61,065 bases of DNA from positions 1 through 61,065 of the forward strand of contig USPU01000001.1 in assembly GCA_900556745.1 (NCBI GenBank), given 5' to 3'. Numbering within the stretch: position 1 is the first letter of the stretch; every line of letters begins with the position of its first letter. The notes beneath the pieces are model-generated. The model worked only from the letters and a program-made list of their open reading frames with translations. It ran no database searches and was not told where the DNA came from. The translations under genes and the position numbers were made by a program. This stretch comes from an uncultured Veillonellaceae bacterium (lineage in GTDB: Bacteria; Bacillota; Negativicutes; Veillonellales; Negativicoccaceae). Of this stretch, positions 9,072 through 17,046 are shown in pieces.

Positions 9072-10292
9072 TCAGCGTTGTCCCAAACGGCTCAGTGCAC
9101 TTTGCAATGCGCATAATGTCCAAAATGTAAGTGCCACCGTCCGGTGGAAAAAGTTGTAATCGAACAGTCCGTTGATACTCATACCGACCACAGCCAACAG
9201 CACTCCCAAAGACAGTGCCCGCGCAAGGTGGCTGACGCTTGTTCGATAGCCGCGCCAGGCCAAAACGCCATGGCCCCAAAAGGCCAACATGTATAGCGCG
9301 AAACCGATGATTCCTGTCTCCGCCAATAGCGTCAGGTATAAATTATGTGCGTGATAAATCACAATCGACGGATCCTGAATATAGTAATCATAGCGGGGAT
9401 ACACAAGCGGAAACGCCGCCCAGCCGATGCCGGTCCACCAATGATCGCCGATCATTTGCCAGGTACTGCGCCAAAACGCAAAGCGCAGGTCCACGGACGT
9501 ATCACCACCGTGAAAAAGAGAGATGAAACGCTCCGTAATTTGTCCATGATGCAACCAAAGAAACACGGGCACGGCCAACAAGCCCCAAGCGACCCTTCCG
9601 TCATAGATAATAGCGGTGGCGATGAGCACCACCAGCATGCTTACCCACGCCCCCCGCGAATACGTCAGTAATAGCACCAGCAATATCAGCAGCAAAAATG
9701 CCGCCATCAGCAAACGTTTGTATCCGCGCTCATAGATCGCAGTAAAACTCGCCAGCACGCTCGCAATAATCAACAAATACGCCCCCAGCAAGTTGGGATT
9801 TCCCAGCGTACTGTACATACGACGCAGCAGTAGCGGAAAACGTTCGCGATCCACCCATTCCATAGTAAAGCCGTCAAACCCGCCGAGGAAATACTGATAC
9901 ATGCCGATGACACATACAATGACCGCGCCGGCCAACAAATAGCTTAAAAAATGTACGCATTGCTCGCGCGTGCGTAACTGCCACGTCACTAGTAAATACA
10001 TCGCCGCGTAGGTGCCGCAGCGATAAAAAAAATTGTATGCGCTGGTGGAAGGTTCCGGCGCCAGCCATGTGGTGCAATACGCCCAAGCGACAAACAGCAT
10101 GAGCGCCACTCCCGGCCAACGCAAGGCGCGCAAACGGGCCGGCTCGCGCCAGAGCAGAACCGCCATAACGGCGCATGCCGCAAATAATGAAAACTCCAGT
10201 CCCATTTGCCACCAGGGCATAAAAAAAGCCGCCGCATATAATAACCCGCTACACCATTGCGATAATAATCGGGAATGCGTCTGTACCTGCAT
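9072..10292 (-). CDS. O-antigen ligase / Wzy-type polymerase family membrane protein
   Basis: A 406-residue protein with about ten hydrophobic helices and a large outside loop. It carries the Wzy_C family signs LTYSRGAW (near residue 212) and the loop motif HAHNLYLTLLAETGIIG, followed by the final helices. Members join or extend polysaccharides on lipid carriers at the outer face of the inner membrane (lipid A core ligation, capsule or glycoprotein glycosylation). No sugar transferase cluster adjoins, so the acceptor cannot be told. It stands alone with its own promoter. Confidence 0.8.
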   Translation of the reverse strand: MQVQTHSRLLSQWCSGLLYAAAFFMPWWQMGLEFSLFAACAVMAVLLWREPARLRALRWPGVALMLFVAWAYCTTWLAPEPSTSAYNFFYRCGTYAAMYLLVTWQLRTREQCVHFLSYLLAGAVIVCVIGMYQYFLGGFDGFTMEWVDRERFPLLLRRMYSTLGNPNLLGAYLLIIASVLASFTAIYERGYKRLLMAAFLLLILLVLLLTYSRGAWVSMLVVLIATAIIYDGRVAWGLLAVPVFLWLHHGQITERFISLFHGGDTSVDLRFAFWRSTWQMIGDHWWTGIGWAAFPLVYPRYDYYIQDPSIVIYHAHNLYLTLLAETGIIGFALYMLAFWGHGVLAWRGYRTSVSHLARALSLGVLLAVVGMSINGLFDYNFFHRTVALTFWTLCALQSALSRLGQR

Positions 10293-10326
10293 GCAGATTC
10301 GTTCCTTTCAGGATGATATTAAGTTT

Positions 10327-10355
10327 ATTATAATGCGCGGGGCTCTTTCTGTCCA
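10327..10355 (-). promoter_or_regulatory. Promoter of the O-antigen-ligase-like gene
   Basis: Minus strand TGGACA (10350-10355), 17-bp spacer, TATAAT (10327-10332), 35 bp upstream of the start codon. Confidence 0.75.
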
Positions 10356-10640
10356 CGCGGGCAGGGCCTGACACCCGTGTTGTCCCTTATCCCCGCCCGT
10401 AAAGTTATCAATGATGATTAAACAGCTATTTTTTTGAGCATTAATCATGTTTGTTTATATTTCGTAAATTAAACATTCTTTTTCAGCGCCATTTTACTTT
10501 TCCATTTCACTTAAATTTTTATTTCCCTATATATAAATGATTTAATAAATAAAGATAATAATGTTATTATTATTATTAAAATTGATACTTCGTATAAAGA
10601 AACTTCCTGTTCCCTTGCCGCATGATGATTTTATGTATGC
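10356..10640. other. Divergent intergenic region without a gene
   Basis: GC-rich dyads lie at about 10357-10402 and are followed by very AT-rich DNA to 10570. It separates two divergent promoters. I see no RNA gene or coding frame with a ribosome site here. Confidence 0.4.
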
Positions 10641-10646
10641 TACAAT
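10641..10646 (+). promoter_or_regulatory. Extended -10 promoter of the small membrane protein gene
   Basis: TGC-TACAAT, extended -10 form, 20 bp ahead of the start codon. The only -35-like hexamer (TTGCCG) is at a poor 20-bp spacing. Confidence 0.55.
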
Positions 10647-10665
10647 AGCAAAAGGAGGGATTCAC

Positions 10666-10854
10666 ATGGACAAAATCAAAGTTGGTACAATGGCTGTCGC
10701 CTTCATGTACACGATTTACCATATCAACAACGTCGGCTTGAACATCGGTAACGGTCTGGTTCTCGCCCTGGTTCTTTTTTGCATCGCTATCGATTGCTAC
10801 CGGTATGCCAAACGGCGTACCACCGAGGATAAAAAGAGTTTGTATCGTAAATAA
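10666..10854 (+). CDS. Small membrane protein, unknown function
   Basis: A 62-residue protein starting MDKIKVGTM behind AAAGGAGGG. One or two hydrophobic stretches (about residues 6-22 and 26-45) are followed by a basic tail (RYAKRRTTEDKKSLYRK), suggesting an inner-membrane protein with a cytoplasmic C-end. I do not recognise a family. An upstream in-frame start at 10561 would add a leucine-rich leader without a ribosome site and is rejected. Confidence 0.65.
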   Translation: MDKIKVGTMAVAFMYTIYHINNVGLNIGNGLVLALVLFCIAIDCYRYAKRRTTEDKKSLYRK

Positions 10855-10877
10855 GTCAAATTTTTTCGCGGCCTATA

Positions 10878-10906
10878 TTGATTTATTTGCATATAATGAC
10901 TATACT
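10878..10906 (+). promoter_or_regulatory. Promoter of ahpC
   Basis: TTGATT (10878-10883), 17-bp spacer, TATACT (10901-10906). An additional TATAAT lies inside the spacer. No clear PerR or OxyR box was recognised by eye. Confidence 0.75.
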
Positions 10907-10950
10907 AAAGATGAGCATCATTCATATTAAACATAAGGAGGAATGTAACA

Positions 10951-11514
10951 ATGAGCATGATTGGGAAAAAGCTACCGGAATTTAAGGCAGACTACTATCA
11001 GGCGGGCGAATTGAAGCAACTCACCCATGAGGACGTTTTGGGAAAATGGGCGGTTTTCTTCTTTTACCCGGCCGACTTCACCTTTGTATGCCCGACGGAA
11101 TTGGCGGACTTGGCTGATCACTATGAAAAATTGCAGGAATTAGGTTGCGAAGTGTACAGCGTTTCGACCGATACGCATTTCGTTCATATGGCTTGGGCAA
11201 AAGAATCCCCGAGCATTCAGAAAGTTCAATACAAAATGATCGGTGATCCGACCGGCAAATTGGCTCGCTACTTCCATGTCATGACGGAAGATGAAGGCAG
11301 CGCGCAACGCGGTTCCTTCGTCATCGATCCGGAAGGCGTCATTCAGGCTTTGGAAATTCACGCGGACGGCCTCGGCCGTAATGCGGAAGAATTGGTTCGC
11401 AAAGTAGAAGCGGCGCAATTCGTTGCCGAACACGGCGACCAGGTATGCCCCGCACGTTGGCATAAAGGCGCGGAAACGTTGAAACCGGGTAAAAATTTAG
11501 TCGGTACGATTTAA
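10951..11514 (+). CDS. ahpC: 2-Cys peroxiredoxin, AhpC type
   Basis: A 187-residue peroxiredoxin that reduces hydrogen peroxide and organic peroxides. The peroxidatic Cys47 is in FYPADFTFVCPTE and the resolving Cys166 is in VCPARWHKG, both typical of the AhpC/Prx1 class. Start follows AAGGAGGAATGTAACA. The partner reductase AhpF is not adjacent, so reducing power must come from an unlinked reductase or thioredoxin. Monocistronic with its own promoter and terminator. Confidence 0.97.
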   Translation: MSMIGKKLPEFKADYYQAGELKQLTHEDVLGKWAVFFFYPADFTFVCPTELADLADHYEKLQELGCEVYSVSTDTHFVHMAWAKESPSIQKVQYKMIGDPTGKLARYFHVMTEDEGSAQRGSFVIDPEGVIQALEIHADGLGRNAEELVRKVEAAQFVAEHGDQVCPARWHKGAETLKPGKNLVGTI

Positions 11515-11520
11515 CTTCAA

Positions 11521-11548
11521 AAAAGCCACCCTCCGGGTGGCTTTTTTA
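11521..11548 (+). terminator. ahpC terminator
   Basis: GCCACCC / GGGTGGC stem with a 3-base loop and a T6 run, immediately after the stop codon. Confidence 0.9.
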
Positions 11549-11611
11549 TATCAAAGGCAAGCGACGAGCGCGCGACGGCAAAACAACTTTTTATTCCAAT
11601 ATAGAATAAAA

Positions 11612-11640
11612 TTGACAATCGCCTCTAAATTCGCTACACT
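11612..11640 (+). promoter_or_regulatory. tRNA-Ser promoter
   Basis: TTGACA (11612-11617), 17-bp spacer, TACACT (11635-11640), 20 bp ahead of the tRNA. Confidence 0.85.
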
Positions 11641-11660
11641 AGGAGAGTATTCATGCACGC

Positions 11661-11752
<92 letters not shown>

Positions 11753-11801
11753 TTTACTTTCGGTCAACATAATGCCAAGTAAATGAATTACCGATAATGT
11801 C

Positions 11802-11830
11802 AAAAGACCCGCGATATCGCGGGTCTTTTT
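11802..11830 (+). terminator. tRNA-Ser terminator
   Basis: AAAAGACCCGCGAT / ATCGCGGGTCTTTT, a near-perfect dyad with a T-run, 50 bp after the tRNA. It is symmetric enough to act on both strands. Confidence 0.85.
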
Positions 11831-12031
11831 CATGCCTGTCGGTGTCCATGCACCGCCACGCGCGATCCTTTTTCGAGTTATCTCCGCGCGCGAAAAAAAG
11901 GTCGACCTAAATAAAAGTCCTCTGAAAACGCATGCCGACCAAGGTCGAATCAAGCGATATTATGGCGGCGATTTACAGCGCGCACGGTGACATGAGAAAA
12001 CTTATCATTGCGCCATGTTTTCTCGTTGCTC

Positions 12032-12060
12032 TTGACATATATTACCGCGTCATGTATCCT
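12032..12060 (+). promoter_or_regulatory. Promoter of the candidate small RNA
   Basis: TTGACA (12032-12037), 17-bp spacer, TATCCT (12055-12060). There is no coding frame with a ribosome site downstream. Confidence 0.7.
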
Positions 12061-12066
12061 AAACGT

Positions 12067-12226
12067 AGAAAAAGAGTTGCCCACGATAGGGCCCGGCATC
12101 TTAGCCGAACGCACGTGGGAACTCTTTTTCTATTCCTTTTTTTCATATTCGTAAAAGCCGTAAGCTGACGACTTGATGAGTGAAGTAAAATTCACTGCCG
12201 CCCGGTAAGTTCGGCGGCGTTTTTTA
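12067..12226 (+). ncRNA. Candidate structured small RNA, about 160 nt, two terminators
   Basis: A long hairpin begins at the expected RNA start (12069-12129). Its outer stem is AAAAAGAGTT / AACTCTTTTT and then CCCACG / CGTGGG. It has an asymmetric inner loop containing ATAGGGCC and a small inner stem CGGC-ATCTTA-GCCG. It ends in T-rich DNA, so a 65-nt short form is possible. A second terminator (GCCGCC / GGCGGC, T6) ends at 12226. I do not recognise a family. The remaining non-coding DNA at 11831-12031 shows nothing clear. Confidence 0.55.
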
Positions 12227-12283
12227 TTTCATCCCGCGCATCGTCGTTGTGTGAACGTTATTTTTACCGCGCTTTACGCGCGC

Positions 12284-12784
12284 TTATTCTTTCACGAGAA
12301 CTTTTTCTATTTCGCCGATGTAGATTTCATGGAAATCGCCGTCAGGATAATGCTCATCGATGATCCGCGCGTCGATAAATCCGGTGGGAAGCAGCGGCGC
12401 CCGATATAATTTGCGGCAAACGATCACTGTCTCGGCTTGCGCAAAGTAGGTATAGTCTTCTTCAAAAACAGGAGTAAGACCGACTTTGGCGACTTTATCC
12501 TCATCGCGTCCTGAATGGCTGCCCAAGTAACCCATCTCTTTTTTATAGTCGCCGCCGAAAAGAGAAAGCGTGTACCGATCCGCGCGATCCATAAATTCTT
12601 TGGTGTAACGTTGCGGACGGATATACACGATCGCCGTCGGGCGTTGCCAAATGACACCGACATGTCCCCAACTCGCGGTCATCGTATTGTAGCCTTTCGT
12701 TTTATCGCCGGCGGTTACCAGCCACCATTCATCACCGATCATTTGCGGGGTGACTTGCAGTTCTGTTACGGAAATTTCACGCAT
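12284..12784 (-). CDS. Flavin reductase-like (FMN-binding split barrel) protein
   Basis: A 166-residue protein of the flavin reductase/FMN-binding family. The N-terminal part has the family pattern WWLVTAGD...YNTMTASWGHVGVIWQRPTAIVYIRPQRYT, in which NTMTASWG lines the FMN site. Many members reduce flavin with NAD(P)H for partner enzymes or carry bound FMN for redox reactions. The start MREISV at 12784 follows AAGGAGG; the longer frame to 12973 runs across the divergent promoter and is rejected. Partner unknown. Confidence 0.85.
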   Translation of the reverse strand: MREISVTELQVTPQMIGDEWWLVTAGDKTKGYNTMTASWGHVGVIWQRPTAIVYIRPQRYTKEFMDRADRYTLSLFGGDYKKEMGYLGSHSGRDEDKVAKVGLTPVFEEDYTYFAQAETVIVCRKLYRAPLLPTGFIDARIIDEHYPDGDFHEIYIGEIEKVLVKE

Positions 12785-12900
12785 AATAAGCCTCCTTCGA
12801 ACATTTTCTTTTTTTATTATACAACCACTGGAAATTTGAGTCGATTTTGCAATTCGCGGTTTATGCCGCACGAAGAACGACCGTTTTTCGATGCACATGC

Positions 12901-12906
12901 TATAAT
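12901..12906 (+). promoter_or_regulatory. Extended -10 promoter
   Basis: TGC-TATAAT, a perfect extended -10 located 33 bp ahead of the next start codon. Confidence 0.7.
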
Positions 12907-12938
12907 GAAAGCAGGTAAATGAATGAAGGAGGCGTACT

Positions 12939-13223
12939 ATGAGTTGTCCGCACAGTAAATACGATGTCAGCAAAATGAATCCGCATGAACGCGCCCGCTA
13001 TGAGTCGGCGATGAAACATGTGGAAGCCGCCAAAGCGGCGGGAAAATCGACAGATGAATGCCATGTGATTTTCCAAACGATCATGAACCGCAAATGGGAT
13101 GACCCCGTGCCGAACGATGAGGCGCACCGCGCCTACGCAGAACGGGTAGAACGCGCGAAAAAAGCGCGTGACAACGGCGCCGGTTGCAAAGAAATCGCCG
13201 AGATTTTGCACGGCGAAAAATAA
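12939..13223 (+). CDS. Hypothetical protein, 94 aa
   Basis: A soluble, charged, mostly helical protein (MSCPHSKYDV...). The start is set by GAAGGAGG. The N-end contains CPH, and a further cysteine pair-like spacing (DECHV, GCKEI) could bind metal, but no standard zinc motif is complete. No family recognised. It is probably co-transcribed with the next small gene. Confidence 0.7.
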   Translation: MSCPHSKYDVSKMNPHERARYESAMKHVEAAKAAGKSTDECHVIFQTIMNRKWDDPVPNDEAHRAYAERVERAKKARDNGAGCKEIAEILHGEK

Positions 13224-13278
13224 AAATCAAACTTTTTTCCATTATGTCGGTGGAACTATTATTGCGGAAAGGATTACC

Positions 13279-13494
13279 ATGGCTTGTACATACGATGATT
13301 ATGATACTGCTTCAAAGACCGCTGGCGAGGAGACTCATTTGGAACGCGCCGCTCTTAAAGATGGCGCGTATTTTGACGGCGTAGTCCGCAACGACCCGCC
13401 GGAAACGATCGTTCGCCATGATGATGTCCGTCATGATGAAAGCGAAGATGATGCGTATCAAGAAGGCGTTGTCGTTCGTCATGACGAGGTCTAA
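13279..13494 (+). CDS. Hypothetical acidic protein, 71 aa
   Basis: Begins MACTYDDYDT behind AAAGGA. The C-half repeats the pattern VRHDDVRHDES...VVVRHDEV, that is a His-Asp motif three times, which may bind a metal ion. Strongly acidic; no family recognised. A longer frame from 13168 overlaps the preceding gene and is not favoured. Confidence 0.55.
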   Translation: MACTYDDYDTASKTAGEETHLERAALKDGAYFDGVVRNDPPETIVRHDDVRHDESEDDAYQEGVVVRHDEV

Positions 13495-13597
13495 ACAGGC
13501 GACATCGACACGAGCGAGCCGGACATTCGGGAAAACGCGCGCGTCCACTACGCGCGCGGACCGGTAGAGAGTCGGTCGCATCGTAAATAAAAAAACC

Positions 13598-13627
13598 AAA
13601 GGGCCCCGGTTCGCTGGGGACCTTTTT
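13598..13627 (+). terminator. Terminator after the two small genes
   Basis: AAAGGGCCCC / GGGGACCTTT stem with a T5 run. A second GC-only dyad (GCGCGCG / CGCGCGC) lies upstream at about 13537-13558. Confidence 0.8.
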
Positions 13628-13723
13628 GCTTTCTTATTTCTCCCATGTCGCGGGAAAACCGCGCATGCCCCAAAGGCTGTGAATTTGGTATAATAAAGTA
13701 AACTTATGCAAAGGAGACCGCTG

Positions 13724-14776
13724 ATGTATACAGAACGTGAAATCAACTTACAAGACGCTGCCATGCACCAACGTCTGATGAATTTTCTGGCCGGTTTTGA
13801 ATTGACTTTTTCGGGGAATATCGACTATTCCATGGGGATCTTTGACGGTGAACGCCTGATCGCCACCGGCTCGCTGAGCGGCCGTGTTTTGCGCAACATT
13901 GCCATCGATCCTGAATACCAGGGACAGGGTCTTACGCACCGCATTCTCGACCACCTGATGGCGGAAGCGAAACGCCGCGGCATCACCAGCTATCAGATCT
14001 TTACGAAACCGGAAAAAGCACCGGTTTTTGAACACTCCGGCTTTACCTGCGTTGCGAAAGCGGAGCCGTATGCCGCTCTGCTGGAATCCGGTGACGATAC
14101 GCTGGCGGAATTTTTAGAAAAAACGAAAAAAATCGTCGGTGAACCGGCTGGTCCGGTGCGCGGTTCCATTGTCATGAACTGCAACCCCTTTACCAAAGGT
14201 CACCGCGCTTTGATCGAGTACACGTCGCAACAGTGCGATGATGTCGTATTGTTTGCCGTACAGGAAGACCGTTCGATGTTCCCGTTCGCAGATCGTTTGG
14301 AACTGATTCGCAAAGGGACCGCCGACCTCGGCAATGTCAAAGTGGTTTCAGGCGGTGATTATATCATTTCGAACGCCACCTTCCCGACCTACTTCATCAA
14401 AGGTACGGAAGCGCTCGACGCGCAAACGAAACTCGACGCGACCGTGTTCGCGGAAAAGATCGCGCCGGCGCTTGACATCACCGTTCGTTTCGTCGGCGAA
14501 GAACCGACCGACAACACGACAAGCGCGTATAATTCGGCGCTTAGTAAAGTATTGCCGATGAATGATATGGATTTCAAGATCATTCCCCGTATCCAAAAAT
14601 CGGGTACTATCGTCAGCGCCTCTAAGGTGCGTGCCGCGCTTGCCAACGATGATTGGCAAACGGTGGAGGCGATGGTTCCGAAAACCACGTTGGACTACCT
14701 GCATTCGGAACGCGGCGCCGCCATCATCGAAAAAATCAAAAAAGACACCGCCGCCAAAGCCAAACTTGCAAAATAA
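13724..14776 (+). CDS. citC: [Citrate (pro-3S)-lyase] ligase
   Basis: A 350-residue protein that acetylates the prosthetic group of citrate lyase. The N-terminal GNAT-like domain has RNIAIDPEYQGQGLTHRIL (residues about 55-75). The C-terminal nucleotidylyltransferase domain has MNCNPFTKGHRALIEY, with the HxGH-like GH, and SASKVR near residue 300. The start at 13724 follows AAGGAGA; a TGGTATAAT promoter sits at about 13686-13694. No citD, citE, citF, citX or citG lies next to it, which is unusual because citC normally belongs to that operon. Confidence 0.92.
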   Translation: MYTEREINLQDAAMHQRLMNFLAGFELTFSGNIDYSMGIFDGERLIATGSLSGRVLRNIAIDPEYQGQGLTHRILDHLMAEAKRRGITSYQIFTKPEKAPVFEHSGFTCVAKAEPYAALLESGDDTLAEFLEKTKKIVGEPAGPVRGSIVMNCNPFTKGHRALIEYTSQQCDDVVLFAVQEDRSMFPFADRLELIRKGTADLGNVKVVSGGDYIISNATFPTYFIKGTEALDAQTKLDATVFAEKIAPALDITVRFVGEEPTDNTTSAYNSALSKVLPMNDMDFKIIPRIQKSGTIVSASKVRAALANDDWQTVEAMVPKTTLDYLHSERGAAIIEKIKKDTAAKAKLAK

Positions 14777-14780
14777 AATA

Positions 14781-14820
14781 AATACGAAAAAGACGTCCGT
14801 ACGGACGTCTTTTTCGTATT
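14781..14820. terminator. Bidirectional terminator after citC
   Basis: A perfect 40-bp palindrome (two 20-bp arms, no unpaired bases) centred on CCGTACGG, with T-runs on both strands. Confidence 0.85.
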
Positions 14821-14877
14821 TAGTGACTACGCCGAGGTTGGCAAAGCAGCGTATTTACTCCTGCTCTGTCACGGGCG

Positions 14878-14909
14878 ATCGGTCAGTGTCGATTACGACA
14901 CTGACCGAT
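14878..14909. repeat. Perfect 14-bp inverted repeat over the dehydrogenase stop codon
   Basis: ATCGGTCAGTGTCG, 4-base loop, CGACACTGACCGAT. The minus-strand stop codon TAA lies in the loop. No T-run follows on either strand. Confidence 0.7.
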
Positions 14910-16045
14910 AGTTTTTCAGATATTCGACGGCATCCGCGTAAATGCGCTGCACTTCGTCACGCGTCAAGACCTTAAAGCTGCCGAGCTGCGGACGACCCGC
15001 CATCGCGCGATCGGTCAGCTCCTCCAAATTGAATTCGATATCCCGAACTTCCTGCGAAGCTACCGGACCGAGCATATCGATTTGGGCAAAGAATTCTTCC
15101 GTAAAACGAATTCCTTCCAGCGCGATTTCTTCCTGTGTGCCGAAGTCGAGTTCAATACCCCAGACGGTTCTGCCGTACCGATAGAAGCGATGCACATCGG
15201 CGGTGTAGACGTATCTTGCCCACGCGCACCAAACGGCCGCCATACCGACGCCGGAAGAAATATTATACAAGCCCAACAGTTCCTTTTGCAGTTCGTGAAC
15301 GGTAATATCCGCCTCGCCGTTGCCGGAACCGGTCAGGTCGTTATGCGCCAGCGCGCTCGCCCACATGACATTGGCTCTGGCGTCATAATTATTCATTTCC
15401 GTCAGGATGGTCTGCGAGTTGCGGATCAATACGCGCAGCAGCGCTTCGCAGATATTATCCGTCAGTTCCATCGTCATGATCATAATTTTGGAAATGCCGC
15501 TGTACAGTTCCTCTTTGGAAAGTGGATACGTCAGCATCGGATTCATGATCGCAAAGCGCGGCCGTGCGCCCACCACATTGATAATGCGGCTGACGCGCTG
15601 CACTTTATTGGTCAAATGGGTTACCACGCTCATTTCACCGGAACCCGCCATGGTGGTAGCAATGACACCTACCGGAAAAACCTCTTTAGCTACGCGTTCG
15701 CGGGTGAAATAATCCCAGATATCGCCGTAGTTGACGATACCGATCGCGATGACTTTCGCCAGATTGACGACCGCAGGGCCTCCCAGCGCAAGTATAAAAT
15801 CCACATCTTCAATCCGGCCGAGAGCAATCCCTTCGTTCGCTTTGCGGCGTGTCGTCGGCGGGTAAACTCCGCCGATATCGTTGTATAAAATACCCGCTTC
15901 ATCCAATGATGCCTGCACGCGCTCCAATAAGCCGTGGCATTGGGCGCATTGGAGTGCCTTCTTTGCGCAACAGCTGACCGACTTCACGTTCACGATCCGA
16001 TCCGAAAATAACCTTTGTCGGAACGTGATAAGTAAAGTTCTTCAT
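14893..16045 (-). pseudogene. Iron-type alcohol dehydrogenase, frameshifted and lacking metal ligands
   Basis: The N-terminal part (MKNFTYHVPTKVIFG..., ATG at 16045) is in one frame and the remaining 360 or so residues are in another. The join is near 15945-15965, inside a CCAATGC direct repeat. Compared with intact relatives of the YqhD/BdhA type, about 23 nt coding for the first nucleotide-binding stretch are missing. Later family signatures are also changed: GGGSVIDSAK reads GGPAVVNLAK, the DxxxH metal pair reads DNICE, and IPHGAG reads ISSGVG. One histidine (ITVHEL) remains. The remaining frame is open and well kept, so translation from an internal ATG (15993) is possible, but NAD- and metal-dependent activity is unlikely. 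Confidence 0.75.
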
Positions 16046-16127
16046 GGAGTTCCCTTTAAAAATATTCCTAAATATATAATACGTCAATATTATTATATGC
16101 TTGTACCGCGAGAGCATCAAACAGAGG

Positions 16128-17009
16128 TTAATTTCGTTCGCGAATAAAATCGCAGAACATCTGCGCGATCGTAGTCAATTTGCGATCTTTGACTGTGTAA
16201 ATGTGCTCCGCTCCCACGATCTCTTCCGTCGCAATCGGCATGGTGGTGAGGCCGATGTTGACGTCTTCATCCGGCTCGCCCATAACCACCGCGATCCCCA
16301 TGCCTCGGCGAGCCCAATGCATCGCAACCAGATTCGTGCTGCAGACAACGCGAATATCTTGATGCAAACCGCGTTCCCGGAAAAAGCTTTCCAGACGAGG
16401 CGCCAAACTGCGCGTCACGCAAAGCGGAATACCGGCCAGATCCTCAATGGTCAAAGGCTGCAGCGGTTTTTTGAGCCATTTCTGCTGATCGCTCATCACG
16501 GCGGAAAGCGATCGGTAGCGAATCGTGAGCAGGTCAAATAAATAGCCGCGCGGAATCGGCTCATTCATAACGCCTATATCGGATACTCCGTTCAGCATCG
16601 CATCCGCCTGCTGGTCCACATTGCCCTCGGAAAAAATGGAACGGAAGTGCGGATGCTCTTCCGTAAAGGGCTGCAAATAGGTATCGATAAAGCCGTTGAC
16701 CGCGCCCGGCGTAATCGAGATGCGCAAGGTACCTTCACCGCCTTGCGACACGCTTTGCACCTCATATTTGAGTTCGTCCGCCAAACGGATAATATTTTTG
16801 GCGCGGCGATAGAAAAGTTGCCCCGCTTCGGTGAGTTCGATGCGCCGCCCGCCTCGATATGTAATGATCAGATCCGCCTTGTAATTCGTCTCAATTTGTT
16901 TCAACTGCGCGCTTAACGCGGGCTGTACCATGTTCAGTCGCTTCGCCGCCTCGGTCAAGGTCTGCGAATCGACTATCATAATAAAATTGCGAAAATATTC
17001 GATGTCCAT
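16128..17009 (-). CDS. LysR-family transcription regulator
   Basis: A 293-residue regulator. The winged helix-turn-helix is at residues 1-60 (FRNFIMIVDSQTLTEAAKRL and VQPALSAQLKQIE), followed by the effector-binding periplasmic-protein-like domain. It is encoded in the same direction as, and 83 bp ahead of, the decayed dehydrogenase, so that gene may be its former target. The effector is unknown. The region between the two genes is AT-rich and has no strong TTGACA/TATAAT pair that I can see. Confidence 0.9.
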   Translation of the reverse strand: MDIEYFRNFIMIVDSQTLTEAAKRLNMVQPALSAQLKQIETNYKADLIITYRGGRRIELTEAGQLFYRRAKNIIRLADELKYEVQSVSQGGEGTLRISITPGAVNGFIDTYLQPFTEEHPHFRSIFSEGNVDQQADAMLNGVSDIGVMNEPIPRGYLFDLLTIRYRSLSAVMSDQQKWLKKPLQPLTIEDLAGIPLCVTRSLAPRLESFFRERGLHQDIRVVCSTNLVAMHWARRGMGIAVVMGEPDEDVNIGLTTMPIATEEIVGAEHIYTVKDRKLTTIAQMFCDFIRERN

Positions 17010-17046
17010 GCGTAGGCTCCTTTCCCATTGCTTTCCCCGACAATGG

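Noticed and set aside
11834..12031. Small coding frame 11932-12168
   Set aside because: No ribosome site, crosses the small RNA promoter and hairpin, and its composition is not protein-like.
12785..12973. N-terminal extension of the flavin reductase frame
   Set aside because: It crosses the divergent promoter, has no ribosome site, and the family start matches the ATG at 12784.
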